Shown piece after piece: positions 41,412-52,563 of a DNA stretch of 64,000 nucleotides. The stretch is from positions 8,142,668 to 8,206,667 of the forward strand of contig SMSO01000032.1 of assembly GCA_004764695.1 (NCBI GenBank), in the 5' to 3' direction. The notes beneath the pieces were generated by a model that did no database searches, had not been told where the DNA came from, and saw only the letters and a program-made list of their open reading frames with translations. This stretch comes from Schizochytrium sp. TIO01. Its lineage: Eukaryota; Sar; Bigyra; Thraustochytrida; Thraustochytriidae. Both the position numbers and the translations under genes were made by a program. Every line of letters starts with the position of its first letter. Position 1 is the stretch's first letter.

Positions 41412-42815
41412 TTATGCTTCAGCGAGTTGCTCCTCGACTTGAGATTCTGGGAATGCGTGCGCAAATATTGTTCTTGCAATGGAATCGTCATCAAGATTCA
41501 TTTGTTGCAGCAAGTGGGATAGACTGTCGGGGTGCTCCTTGGAAAATTGGAGATTGTCAAGGGTAGTCTCAGTTTCTTCCGCTTGATCGAAGCTCTTTAG
41601 GGAAATAAGGTCTTTTGAAGGAGTAAAAGTGAAACGACCGATAACCTGGGACGCAGATTGACGAACAATTTTCATAGCATGCTGCCCAGCCTTTTCAAAT
41701 GTAATTGCAGCACCAAGGACCGATCCAGGTTGATAGGAGATTCGGAACGGATTCAACTGTTCATCTGTAACTCCTGGAAGGGACATTTCCGCATTGTTAT
41801 TAATGATAATAACGGCTGCAGCACCAGCGGCAATCGCATGGTTGAATTTTTCGACGAATGGGCAGCCTCCTCGGGCGATGAGAAACACCGAATCTGGAAC
41901 GACATCAGGCTTCATGATCGGTCCGCACGCCATCTCATTGCCCTCCTCAGGAACCTCCATTGGCAAGCCTTGCTCCTGAGCTGGCAACGAAACCCCTGTG
42001 AAACTGCCGAAAAAATCAAATGCATAGAGCTTCTGCTCCTCAGCAGGATTTTCATGATTGAAGAGAGTTACATGCCCGCTCCTTGTTACATCAATATAGC
42101 GTTTGCGGAGTGCAGTTTGTTCTTGGTCAAGGTTCTTAGCTCCATCACGACATTCTCCGCAGCTCACAAACTTTTCAGTCTCTGGATGTAAAGTGTATTG
42201 GCTCTCCAGAAGGATTTTATCGGTAGGATTATATTTAAAATGGTGTCGAAGCAGTGCTGCAGCACGTGGGCGCACTAGGACACTTGAAATGGTCCGAAAT
42301 TTCGTATTATGATCACCAATGGCTTGCTGCTTTGGTGCAGACGGATCAGTTCCATCGCTTTCTAGAGGCGCAGCTGATTGAGGAAGCCCCTCTGGCATTG
42401 CAAATAGACCATCCTCTTGCGAGTTCTCGACGATCATGACAGAAGCACCTGCTTGAGCAGCAGCCTCGGCTTTTTGTTGAAAACTGCACTCTCCACGTTT
42501 TACAAGTACGGTTTTGCCAGTGTAATCCCCGATAAGTGGACTACATGCCAGTTCGGGCTCTGCAAAGGCAAACTCAGTTGCCTCACAAGGAAACAGGGCA
42601 CTAAATTCTGAAGTGAAGAATTCAATGTATTCTTGAGAACCAGATACGAAAAGATGGCCCCAGCGACCTGGGGTAGTTGCCGTAGCGGCACACTTACCCA
42701 GCGTTTGGGATTTCAAAGAGACTTCATTTTCCTTGGCGTGTGTATGTGTGGCAGCAAGGAGTACCAAGTATACCACAATCAACGTTGCGCTCAAGGCCAA
42801 ACCTCGGCACCGCAT
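41412..42815 (-). CDS. secreted protein with two PA (protease-associated) domains
   Basis: A 467-residue protein. From ATG 42815 the N-terminus RCRGLALSATLIVVYLVLLAA is a signal peptide, with likely cleavage after THTHA near residue 27. The open frame extends to GTG 42833, but that start would spoil the signal. Two PA domains follow. The first, about 85-200, contains KTVLVKRGECSFQQKA and AGASVMIVEN. The second, about 270-385, contains SVFLIARGGCPFVEKF and AGAAAVIIINN. PA domains form lids or cargo-binding modules in peptidases and sorting receptors, but no protease domain or transmembrane helix is present. A charged helical tail closes the protein, without a KDEL-type signal. It probably acts in the secretory or endolysosomal lumen or outside the cell, and its binding partner is unknown. 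Confidence 0.88.
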   Translation of the reverse strand: MRCRGLALSATLIVVYLVLLAATHTHAKENEVSLKSQTLGKCAATATTPGRWGHLFVSGSQEYIEFFTSEFSALFPCEATEFAFAEPELACSPLIGDYTGKTVLVKRGECSFQQKAEAAAQAGASVMIVENSQEDGLFAMPEGLPQSAAPLESDGTDPSAPKQQAIGDHNTKFRTISSVLVRPRAAALLRHHFKYNPTDKILLESQYTLHPETEKFVSCGECRDGAKNLDQEQTALRKRYIDVTRSGHVTLFNHENPAEEQKLYAFDFFGSFTGVSLPAQEQGLPMEVPEEGNEMACGPIMKPDVVPDSVFLIARGGCPFVEKFNHAIAAGAAAVIIINNNAEMSLPGVTDEQLNPFRISYQPGSVLGAAITFEKAGQHAMKIVRQSASQVIGRFTFTPSKDLISLKSFDQAEETETTLDNLQFSKEHPDSLSHLLQQMNLDDDSIARTIFAHAFPESQVEEQLAEA

Positions 42816-44356
42816 TGCAAAGGCAGACAACACTTGTGACTAGTAGAAGAGAAAGCTATTTGCGGCACCCCGCGGAAGTCTTGTTATCGAGTCTTGCGAG
42901 GTATCTACTCAACCTTCACTCGATTGTTCGGGTCGGCTGTTGTACAAAAAGAGTCTGTCAGCACGCGAAGCCAGATCTGGTAGAAACTGGGATGATTCTC
43001 GCTCAACGGTTGCTTGTATAAATATTACGTAGATACTTCTACTGATGACCCCATGATATCACTACTACTGTTAGCACTAATTGAGTACTAACCTGAATTC
43101 GCGAAAATAACAACGAGATCTTCAGCCACATTTTTATGGATGATCTGCAGAGGAGTGGTATAAATAAGCTGCTTGAACGACGTTGCTCTACATTATATTC
43201 AAGTTTGCTACATGAATCTTAAAGACAACATTGGAGATATGACAAGTAAAAAGCGTAAGTATGATAAGGAGGGAAATGGAAATGGAAATGCCCAAATAGG
43301 TTTTCTGAATGAAACCAAGAACCTAGCTGATAAATGCTAAAGTTTAATATGAGCTTCAGAGCTCGCTCGACCTTATCGGTGAACGTTCATCAATGATGTA
43401 CCTATAAATTATAGATGCAGGTAAATGCATAGAACCTGTGCACGCTAACGTTCAACTTTTGCTTTTACTTGGGCGAACCGAAGAAAATGTAAAAAAAAGT
43501 TCAGGAACAAGCTTATTCTTTCTTTGGTAACATGGAAGGGCATTAGACTTAGAAAGGAGCAGCTTCAAAATATTGTTTCGATATTGCTTGCATTCTTCAA
43601 TGCGCATAGAAGTTCAGAAAAAAAAAATGATCTTTCAGAGTTGTTGCGCTCCGCGTGTTCAAAAACCTTCATTTTGCTGAGTCAACCCTGGCAATTTGCG
43701 TTTCTAGATATGCATTATACCAAATTTTAGAATGATCCTCTCGTGGCGCATTTCGATGTTTAGAACTTGCAATATCTTATTTTCTTTGTAAACTGAAACT
43801 TTCTTCATGTCTGTTTTAGAATGGTTACACATCTCTCAAATTATTACCAAGGTTCACTGAACCTCAACCAGTACCATCCACTTCCTCACTCACTGGGAAA
43901 AGAGATGCCAGCCTCTGCTCGCGACTTTTAAGCGAATCTCCAGCCCACTGGTCTCTCTATTTTGCCACGCTTTCAACGGATCTGCCTACCCTGTAAACAC
44001 TCAGGCCAAGCCGCCAAATAATGCTCCTAGCCCTTACTTAGGGGAATACTCCATGTCTTGCTCACTGTGCGCTCAGGTCATTAAAAAATGTGACTGGTAC
44101 TAACTATCTGTGAGTTCATGATGTCGAGGGCGACTCAAGCAAGCCTGAAAGCCTCGAGCGTCATTTTTCTGGCGTGCACCGTTGACCCGTACGGCCTTCG
44201 CATGGCCGCGGTGGTTGTGGGCTGCGTCGCAAAGCGGCAAAAGGAGTTATTTAGAACAGGAGAAGGGAAAGCGTTGGATTAAATACTCATCCAGTTGACG
44301 TTGGTCGTTTTGCCCCGCCCCGACAATAAGAAGAGAAGCGCTAAAAAAGGAACGCC
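42816..44356. other. divergent spacer between the PA-domain gene and the CCP1-type gene
   Basis: About 1.5 kb with both promoters. AT-rich in the centre. Three GGAAAT hexamers occur near 43269-43288, and GTACCTATAAATT at 43398-43410 combines the recurrent motif with a TATA-like run. The last 250 bp are GC-richer and contain the small ORF listed at 44118-44282. Confidence 0.45.
44118..44282 (+). CDS. small ORF or uORF upstream of the CCP1-type gene (54 residues)
   Basis: ATG-ATG at 44118 opens a 54-codon frame ending in TAA 75 bp before the main ATG at 44357. It encodes a short peptide with a hydrophobic stretch near residues 12-22 (ASSVIFLACTV) and a basic C-terminal half. It may be an upstream ORF that limits translation of the large carboxypeptidase, or a small independent membrane protein. 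I recognise no family. Confidence 0.25.
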   Translation: MMSRATQASLKASSVIFLACTVDPYGLRMAAVVVGCVAKRQKELFRTGEGKALD

Positions 44357-47300
44357 ATGAACTATAGGCAACTGAATAGCCGTGGGGCGAGCGGCTCGAG
44401 TGGATCACATGCAAATGGAAACTCTGGCAATGTCTATGGTGCAAAAGCTGCTTCGATTCTTAGCAAATTACATTCATTGGCGGCAAATCGCACCGATGGT
44501 GTTACTGAGGATGATGCTCGTAACTGTCAGGAATGCTTGGCAGGACTATGTGTTCTCGCGCGGAAACCTGCTGCAAAAGAAGTTGTTTTAAAAAGTATAT
44601 GCACATTGCTAACGAACACATTTCGAAGGTACAGAGCATATCCTTCCACATTACAATCTGCATGTGACTTGGTGTGGAGCCTTGCGTACCACGATGACGC
44701 GACGCAGGCTCTCTTTGCCGAAAGCGGTATTACAATTGCTGTCTTAGAATGCGCAGTGCACCACGAAGGCCTTGTAAGCTTGCTGAAGTCCTCATTTGGA
44801 GCCCTTTCAAGTCTATGCCGAAATCAAGCTAATCAGAACCTTGCACGTAAGCATGGTGTTGTTGATCTTGTGCTTCGGGTTTTGGACCAAAATCCAGCAG
44901 AGGATCCCATGCTTGTGCAATACACGCTCGATTGTGCTGCATCAATATGCCATGCACACAAGGATAATGGGAACTTTTTCCTTGCCTACGACGGTGCGCG
45001 CCACGTGGTTAAGGCGCTTGATAATTATATGTCGCACCAAGGTGTGGTGCGATCTGCCTGTATTGTGCTAGTCGTCTTGCGAGATCGCGCAGGAGGCCCT
45101 AAAGCCGTCGCAGGTACCGGGTGCATCCCTACCCTTGTGCGGGCAATCAAATTGCACGCATCAGTGCCAGAGCTTGAGCATATATTGTGCGCTTTACTCG
45201 GTCAGCTTATGCGCGAAGTACCCAATGTAATACCAGAAGGCCTCGAGTCAGGCGCTATAAGTGCTGTTTTGGAAGCTATGAAAGTTAATCCTGGACATTA
45301 TTTTATTGTAGAGGCCGGTTGTATGGTACTTGGAGCGTGTGGGTCTTTGATCATCAAGCGCTCAGGAAGCGACAAGAGTCGGCTTGGTCGTCGGCGGCTA
45401 CGAGCACGATTGTCAGACACAACTAATGGAGAGGATTCTGCAGCGGAAGAACTGGAGCGCGCATTAGATGGAGTAGGGTGGAGCGGTATTGCGGCTGTAC
45501 TTCAGAGTCCAGATGCCAAACCTGGGGCATATGTAAGCTGTATGCGTGTTCTTGCCCAGTTTTGCCAAATTTCAGAAGGTCGTGGTCAATCCGTTGCACG
45601 TCTTCATGATCTTTTACCTCGCGTGTTTTCTGTTTGTGGGCAATTTTCAGGAATCCATGTAGGACAGAGTTTGAGTATTCTTGAAAGTTTACTTTTGAGT
45701 TCATCTGTTGATTGCCTTGTTGCATCAGCGGTGTGCTGGACCAATAGCTTTATTGCCATTGTAGCCACCGGTGAGCGTGATGCTCGCATCGATTTAAATA
45801 CCTGCGCTGCGTTTCGGCCACACACGAAACTAGGTGGCGACACACAATCGATACTTCGATGGTATCGAAATGCTGGCTCGTTGACGGTCACAGACATGCA
45901 AAAAATCGTTCTTGGTGCTTTATCTCGGCTTAAGCACCTCGAGACAGATAGGACTCAAGGTCTTCATCAAAAGCAACAGCGGATTTTTGTTCAGGTGTAT
46001 AATATGTTTTACTTACTATCCGCATGGCTTTTAACTCGTGAGAGTAGGCAGGAGATCGTAAATCTTATTGATCGAGATGTCACTTGGAGTGAACTTCTTG
46101 GTCTTGCTCTTACATGGTTGCGGGAAGCGCGTTGCGCTAATGAGCTAAGCTGCTTTGTGAAAGTTTTAGGCGAGCCCATGCTGGACGACGCTTTGCTTGT
46201 AATTGTCTCAACCCTTCAATTTGTTGTATGTACATTGTTGAAGGAACGACAGCTTACCTTGCGTTGCATGGCTTCGAACGGTGGCGTTACACTGGTGTTA
46301 CAAATTCAGAAACTTGTCAAGGGTTTAAATCAGGTTGAACAAATTGGAGGTCATTTTGGACGTCTTCAAACTCTTGCTCTTGACACGACTGCCGTCATTC
46401 TACGCTTGATCGGTGCTGGAGCCTTACCTACAATGGACTTTTCACCATCTGAATCTGCTGTTACGAGCCTTTTATGGGATTTAAAGCTCTTGGAAGCTGC
46501 TGATGACCGCTCTTATGAGGACCATCGGGCCGCGGCATGTGGCGAAAACGTGGCCAGTGATGGTGTGGAGGCAGCCGCAGAAGAAGAGAGGCCTTCATCC
46601 GGTAGACATGACGAAGACGAAGCGTCAAGGGATGGACAAGGCCGTGCCCCAGAAGATGATTCTGATGAAACTAAAACGCATGGACGTAATGGAAAGGGCT
46701 CCAATCAAGAAGATGATGACGAAGATGGAGATGCGAATGATGATTCTGATGCTGACGATTCTGATGGGGATGATGAAGGCGTGGACGACGAGATAGTACC
46801 GCAACTCGATGGTGCTGATGACCAAGGTGCTGATGAGCTTGTGGTAAATGATGATGACGAGAAAGATCAAGAGGACACAAAGAGGCGCTCCGCAGACCGT
46901 CGTTCTTCATCACGAAAGATAGGGCATATTATTATGCCATTTGGCTCTGATCAAGATAGTGAGCGTGCTCCAGCAAAGTTTGTGGCAACGCTTCCAACTT
47001 TTATTCATGACCTCACCGATGATGATTTTGAGCCATGTATTCCAATAACACAGCGCCTGAATCCAGCAACTGCCCAGGCGCTGTCAAAGCTAGGTGAATA
47101 CCAACAACGAAGACTGGTGTATGATTGGCGCCAGTCTCTTGGAGAAGGAGAAGGTCGTGCACGATCTTCGTTACCTATGGCTGTTCCTTACTCATGTGGA
47201 ACTGAAGAATCTGTACAATTGAACGAACCTTCTATTCTCCTCGAAGGAGCCAGTTCGATACCACGCACCCCAATGGCAGGAATGCAGGATCACTATTTAC

Positions 47301-49600
47301 GCTTTGAGAGTCGTTTTGAGGGAGGTAATCTTTTGCAGGCAAGCCGAATTGGGCCACGCGAATATGATTTGGTCATTCGATCGGATCTGCACACACGTTC
47401 TCATCATCAATGGTTTTACTTTGCTGTGTCTAATACACATACCGCAGACATTACAACCAGTGTTCAATACAAGTTTAACATCGTTAATGTGACGAAACCT
47501 AGCTCAATGTTTACAGAAGGCATGCAACCTGTATTGTATTCAATGAAGGACGCTAAGGATGGAAAAGGCCAGGGATGGCGTCGTGTTGGTAAGAATATAG
47601 CTTACTTTGCTAATTCGTACGCTACGCCACCGGCATTGTCGAAGAAAAGCAATACGGCCCATTATTATACTTTGACTTTTACCATGACATTTCCAAATCC
47701 GGAGGATATCTACTTTATTGCCATGTGCTATCCCTACACATATACACAGCTTCAAGACTTTCTCGGCAATGTTTGTGAAGAGAGTGCCAAGTCTAAGAGT
47801 AATATCTGCCGCCGCAGTCTCTTGTGTAATACGCTGGGCGGTCTGCGTTGTGACGAACTAACCATTACTGATTTTTCAAGTGACCCTGGGGAAGTTGCTG
47901 CAAGACCTGCTATAGTTCTAACAGCGCGCGTTCACCCGGGTGAAGTTGTAGCAAGTCATATGATTGAAGGTACTATTCGTTTTTTGTTGGGGGATAGCGC
48001 ATTGGCCTGTACGTTGCGAAGGCTATATTACTTTAAAATTATTCCAATGCTGAATCCAGATGGAGTTTACCATGGTAATTCACGAACCTCATTATCTGGG
48101 TGCGATTTGAACCGTGCCTGGGTTGCGCCTAACCCGAATGTGTTCCCCACCATATATCATACTAAACAGATGATCCGCCGCCTCATTGCGCAGCGGAAGG
48201 TGTCTTTGTATGTTGACTTTCATGGCCATTCGCGGAAGAAAAATATTTTCTTATACGGTGTTGAGTATAAAAAGTCCGCGGCTCGTGCCAGGGACGAGGT
48301 TGTTTATGATATGTCGAATCCTGTGCGCGCATTTCCAAAGCTGATGTCAGAATCAGAGTATACCAGTGATATTTTTTCATTGTCAGATTGTTCTTATGGC
48401 GTGAGTAAGAGCCATACGCAGGCCGCACGTGTAGTTGTTGCGCGAGAGCTGGGTGTACGGGCTTCATTTACCTTGGAAGCTTCATTTTGCGGTGCTGCCC
48501 ATGGAACTTTGGACCCTCGTCTGGAGGAGCAGCATTTCAACGTGGAGCACTACCGCCGAGTGGGACTAGGGCTCTGTGACGCATTGTTGCGAATGAATCA
48601 CGCTAAGCTGTACCATGGGCTTCGTGAGCTTTGTGGAACTGCTCCAATTACTCGTACATCTGCGCCCCCGACATTACTTGAGGACCTTCTCGCACGTACA
48701 GTTGACAAGCCTCGTGTGGTGATTGCTCCAGAATTGATAAGTGCATCTGGCAACAGACCCCGTGTAGAGGTCACTTCAATCTTGCACGGTAGCAGTTCTT
48801 CTGGAGGAAGTGTAGGGCATAAACTTTCAACAACACCGTTGGCGCGAAAAGCAAACCAAGATCGGCGCTCGCCCACTCGAAAGAGCAATAATGGCTCTTC
48901 TTCTAGCTTGGGAGGAGGGTTACCCGGTAATAATATCGAGGTGGGCGACAAAACAAGCCTAGCTCCAAGTATTCCGCACTTTATGCTTGCTCGATCGAAG
49001 ACGCATACGAGACTAAAACCTGATGATGCCGGGCGCTCACCAACAATAATACCGGGCGCTCAATCTGAGACATCATCTTTTCAGTGGACAGGACCAAATG
49101 CTTTGTCGACGGAGACTAGTGATACCACGCTTGTCCGTAAATCTTCTCAAGGGCGCACGAGTAAAGGGAAAAAGAAAAAGAGCTCCTCTCATAATCAAGG
49201 TCGCATGTTGCAGAGCGTAGATGATGAGATGAGTAACAGAGGGAGCTTCACATCAGCAGGTAATAACAATCTCGGTCGACGTGCTCGCACAGCGAATGCA
49301 ACAAGTTCGCGGGCTGGCAGACGTTTAAAACAGCAGCAACAGCAGCAACAGCAACAACAGCAGCAACAGCAGCAACAGCCAAAGCTGCAATCAAAGCACC
49401 TCCGAGGCAAATCATCTGTCACGCAGAACAATGATCACCATCTTCCACAGCAGCTTCACATGCACCAAGCTACAAACCAGCCTCATCTTCTGAGCAATGC
49501 AAATAGCCAGAGATCGCTTCGTTCAACGGTACCTTCAACTGCGACCTTGGGTTTGTCTCTCTTGCCTGCTGTGCAGAATTCGCCAACTTCTCGTAATTAG
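44357..49600 (+). CDS. AGTPBP1: cytosolic carboxypeptidase, CCP1/AGTPBP1-type (tubulin deglutamylase)
   Basis: A 1747-residue M14-family zinc carboxypeptidase. CCPs remove glutamates from polyglutamylated tubulin and other proteins, affecting axonemes and motors. Residues about 20-700 are a helical ARM-like repeat region typical of CCP1. An Asp/Glu-rich disordered linker spans about 715-850. The CCP beta-sandwich domain begins near 980 (FESRFEGGNLLQASRIG...YDLVIRSD). The catalytic domain, about 1150-1420, shows zinc ligands H1193 and E1196 (HPGE) and H1289 (DFHGHS), substrate-binding N1252/R1253 (CDLNR), and general-base glutamate E1374 (TLEASF). All key residues are intact, so the enzyme should be active. 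The C-terminal 300 residues are low-complexity, rich in Ser, Arg and Gln, with a 16-residue polyglutamine run at 1659-1674. ATG at 44357 is in good context; the stop is TAG. ARM region plus M14 domain favours CCP1 over the smaller CCPs. Confidence 0.95.
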   Translation: MNYRQLNSRGASGSSGSHANGNSGNVYGAKAASILSKLHSLAANRTDGVTEDDARNCQECLAGLCVLARKPAAKEVVLKSICTLLTNTFRRYRAYPSTLQSACDLVWSLAYHDDATQALFAESGITIAVLECAVHHEGLVSLLKSSFGALSSLCRNQANQNLARKHGVVDLVLRVLDQNPAEDPMLVQYTLDCAASICHAHKDNGNFFLAYDGARHVVKALDNYMSHQGVVRSACIVLVVLRDRAGGPKAVAGTGCIPTLVRAIKLHASVPELEHILCALLGQLMREVPNVIPEGLESGAISAVLEAMKVNPGHYFIVEAGCMVLGACGSLIIKRSGSDKSRLGRRRLRARLSDTTNGEDSAAEELERALDGVGWSGIAAVLQSPDAKPGAYVSCMRVLAQFCQISEGRGQSVARLHDLLPRVFSVCGQFSGIHVGQSLSILESLLLSSSVDCLVASAVCWTNSFIAIVATGERDARIDLNTCAAFRPHTKLGGDTQSILRWYRNAGSLTVTDMQKIVLGALSRLKHLETDRTQGLHQKQQRIFVQVYNMFYLLSAWLLTRESRQEIVNLIDRDVTWSELLGLALTWLREARCANELSCFVKVLGEPMLDDALLVIVSTLQFVVCTLLKERQLTLRCMASNGGVTLVLQIQKLVKGLNQVEQIGGHFGRLQTLALDTTAVILRLIGAGALPTMDFSPSESAVTSLLWDLKLLEAADDRSYEDHRAAACGENVASDGVEAAAEEERPSSGRHDEDEASRDGQGRAPEDDSDETKTHGRNGKGSNQEDDDEDGDANDDSDADDSDGDDEGVDDEIVPQLDGADDQGADELVVNDDDEKDQEDTKRRSADRRSSSRKIGHIIMPFGSDQDSERAPAKFVATLPTFIHDLTDDDFEPCIPITQRLNPATAQALSKLGEYQQRRLVYDWRQSLGEGEGRARSSLPMAVPYSCGTEESVQLNEPSILLEGASSIPRTPMAGMQDHYLRFESRFEGGNLLQASRIGPREYDLVIRSDLHTRSHHQWFYFAVSNTHTADITTSVQYKFNIVNVTKPSSMFTEGMQPVLYSMKDAKDGKGQGWRRVGKNIAYFANSYATPPALSKKSNTAHYYTLTFTMTFPNPEDIYFIAMCYPYTYTQLQDFLGNVCEESAKSKSNICRRSLLCNTLGGLRCDELTITDFSSDPGEVAARPAIVLTARVHPGEVVASHMIEGTIRFLLGDSALACTLRRLYYFKIIPMLNPDGVYHGNSRTSLSGCDLNRAWVAPNPNVFPTIYHTKQMIRRLIAQRKVSLYVDFHGHSRKKNIFLYGVEYKKSAARARDEVVYDMSNPVRAFPKLMSESEYTSDIFSLSDCSYGVSKSHTQAARVVVARELGVRASFTLEASFCGAAHGTLDPRLEEQHFNVEHYRRVGLGLCDALLRMNHAKLYHGLRELCGTAPITRTSAPPTLLEDLLARTVDKPRVVIAPELISASGNRPRVEVTSILHGSSSSGGSVGHKLSTTPLARKANQDRRSPTRKSNNGSSSSLGGGLPGNNIEVGDKTSLAPSIPHFMLARSKTHTRLKPDDAGRSPTIIPGAQSETSSFQWTGPNALSTETSDTTLVRKSSQGRTSKGKKKKSSSHNQGRMLQSVDDEMSNRGSFTSAGNNNLGRRARTANATSSRAGRRLKQQQQQQQQQQQQQQQQPKLQSKHLRGKSSVTQNNDHHLPQQLHMHQATNQPHLLSNANSQRSLRSTVPSTATLGLSLLPAVQNSPTSRN
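49331..49378 (+). repeat. CAG/CAA polyglutamine tract inside the CCP1-type gene
   Basis: Sixteen consecutive Gln codons mixing CAG and CAA. The mixture of codons reduces slippage compared with a pure CAG run, which suggests some selection or age. It sits in the disordered C-terminal tail. Confidence 0.97.
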
Positions 49601-51195
49601 CCTATTCTCATCATTTGTGCTGATATCGAAGTCTCACCATCGTGTTCATAATTTTTACATAAAGCGCAATTGCATCTTGATGGCAGAAGCCTCCCAGGAC
49701 AAGTGCAAAGTGATCGTGACTAACACGGTGTGCGGCACGCGGCATGATAAATTCTTGAAACTTGCACTAATAAGAAAGAAACCCGGGCATTCACAGGCAC
49801 AGTGTGAAGTACCACCTAGTTAAATGTGATTAAGTCGATTAGCAGTATTGGCCTTCTCAATTTTTGGCAAGATATATGCTTTCCTAAACAGTCATATTTT
49901 AGAATGAAACAAAATATTTTCCTTTGTCGTTCTTCAAGCTGCGCTGTGCATTTGCAATCAGCAGGCAACCAACCACCAGTTGGGGTTGGAACTTACCTAT
50001 TGTGCCTACCATCCAGTAGAGCAAGTTAATCCACGCTTGCACACCCCATCATGAACCATGAAGATCTCCATCACATATTGCTCGCGCTTTTCGCGATGGC
50101 GTTCTCTAATGCTGCAAGACTTCTTACATATACTAACAGGAGCACCTCGTGCAATTTCCAGGTTCGCCATTTCCTTTACTTCCCTCCACACACGCGATGG
50201 ACTATTCCCTCGCCCAGGTCGCGTCAAGTTACTTGAGCTGAGCCATTACTTCCGATGATGACCACTTCTCTTCTACCTCCCCGCCACATTTTTTTCATTA
50301 AAAAGAACTCGACAACTCCGAGCATCTGGAAATGAATACTAACCCCATCAACATCGCAGCTCTCCGAACACCCTTGCCACGACGAGTGTAGTGTTTTATT
50401 TGCATTTCTAATTCCACAAAGGCCGCTCCAATATATTCTGAACTCAGTTGGACTTGGTTGAGCCTAGCTTTCATCCTCGCAGGCCTCGTACGCTATGGTG
50501 TGCTCTGGGTATTCATTAATTCTATCTCGAGCTGCTCTTATCCCGGCTGCACCAGCTCGAGATTGTTGTGCTTTGATTTCCCACGACGATCGCGTGAGGT
50601 GAAGTCAACATCGATCAATCTCATTTTCACACGCCTCCCAGCTCGCAGGAAACTTAATTTCTCCGCGGCCTCAGTCATCCTCAAGACCAGCAAATGGATG
50701 GAATGTAAATCGCTGTACTGCTAAATGCAAAGACCCTTAAAAGCAGCGTGCTCCTTGAATGCGTCAGTAACAAACAACAATCAACCCACCACAGAAACAG
50801 CTCCAATACTTAAATATTTTATTACAAAACATAAAATGTATAACTGATTGTAGTACTCAGCATCATCATAGCACATAACTATACCGCCTAACTAATGTTA
50901 TTTGATCTCGCACTCTGAAAAGGTGTGTTCTATAAGATGAAAGCCTCCTCCTCCCCCCCTAAAATTTCAAGAACCTCTCCTCAAACGATCGCCACACCAG
51001 CAAAAGCAGCTAATATCTCATTATCTAGTCTGCTGCGCTGCCTCTCTACGCGCCCCAAATGCTCTTCTCCCTCCATTTAGCTTGTTTCGCAAAGGGTCTC
51101 TCATCCCGACTTCAGACTTGGGTGGACCTGAGCGCACGTGTATCCATCTATCTATTTATTGAGTAGGCAACAACAATATTATGGACATTCTTTTA

Positions 51196-51230
51196 ATTGC
51201 ATTGCATTGCATTGCATTGCATTGCATTGC
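51196..51230. repeat. ATTGC pentanucleotide repeat, seven copies
   Basis: Seven perfect tandem ATTGC units, directly followed by ATGCATTCGC. A simple microsatellite. Confidence 0.95.
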
Positions 51231-51905
51231 ATGCATTCGCAATATGATTAGGTACCCCCCTCGCTTCGTAGCGATGGCGGAAAACACGTCTCTGCATCCT
51301 TCATGTGTCTATCGTGATTGCTTGCGAGGCAGCGCTTGCTTGTTTTGTTTGGATTCCTTCGGTTTCCGACGAAGAGTTCGTGATGGTTCGAAGAGCAAAA
51401 AAATTGCTCTGCTTGAAAGAAAGGACATTGCTTCCTAAGGCGCTATAGGGTACTCCTACCCACCACATATAATACGAGAGCAAAGGAATAAAAGAGAAGA
51501 GCCATCTTCGAGTCCTTTCAGGAAAGGGAATTAAGTTGAGGATTGGGTGAAGGAGCGAATATGTGCTTATAAAACGATCCGCATAACTCACCGCGGAGGC
51601 GGGAAGAGGCATCGAGGAGCTTGGAGACAGTCTGAGGGACCTGCCATCTGACGCTTTTTATCTGTGCGAAGGGGGCTTAGTTTGTAATAACTTTGTTGTT
51701 CTTTTTTATCTGTATTATCACCATATTCGTGTGAAAGGGTACGAAAGTTTTGTTCCGAGAGTTAAATAAAAGAAAGTTAGGCGCTCTAAAACCTCAAGTT
51801 AAGTTTTTGTTTCTTGGTGAAAAGGCCGCAAAGAAATGAGAACTTGAATGAATGAAACGCCTCAAAGTTTTCTTCATCGCCTGCCTAATTAGGAGGTAAA
51901 AGGAA

Positions 51906-51929
51906 AATGAAAATGAAAATGAAAATGAA
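51906..51929. repeat. GAAAAT hexamer repeat, four copies
   Basis: Four head-to-tail GAAAAT units followed by GAATGG. Small purine/AT microsatellite in the CCP/PDE spacer. Confidence 0.75.
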
Positions 51930-52563
51930 TGGCCGAAAAGGGCCTAAATTGAATCGAATGGCGCACTCCGTGGATTCCGGAGTCGTAGTGCTATAACAAC
52001 CTGCTCGAGAGTCAATCAATCAAGCCGTGGTCCCTGACCGACACAGTAGCAAGTACTTGCCGAGCTCTTCGAACCTCCTGGCGAGTCATCGAATGTGCGA
52101 GTTTGGCCTCGAACAGCGCATCGCAACTGCTGATTCTACTTTGTAACGCTCCGGCACTATAGATGGATAGGTTGATTGTTAGATGGTTTATAGATTTTAT
52201 AGATCTTAGGTCTCTTATTTCTGCCAATGTATGTATGTATATATCTATATATCTTATATATATGTATCGAAGGCAATTCAATTCGTTACACAACTAACTA
52301 ATGCACGACGGACCAGGAACTCGAACTCGCGCCTGAAGTTTATGAAAACCGAGCACCCACTCACTCACCACTTACTCACTCATTCACTGCCTCCGGCTAA
52401 TACGGTCTCGACGAAGGCGCGTTTGATCGTGCTTTGGCTACGGGTTCTCAGCCCCAATCTCCAAGGAATGGAGATGAACGAGCAATTGCTGGAAGAGCTC
52501 ACGCGAAGAACTGCGATGTTCAACTATCGACGGCGATTTCCTTTTCCAATATAATTCTTTAGG

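Noticed and set aside
42816-42833. GTG start for the PA-domain protein
   Set aside because: Starting at ATG 42815 gives a clean signal peptide directly at the N-terminus.
46503-46913. Met/Ile- and His-rich frames in the CCP1-type gene
   Set aside because: They are shadow frames of the GAT/GAC/GAA-rich acidic linker.
49195-49431. Minus-strand polycysteine frame
   Set aside because: It is the antisense reading of the CAG/CAA polyglutamine tract in the CCP1-type gene.
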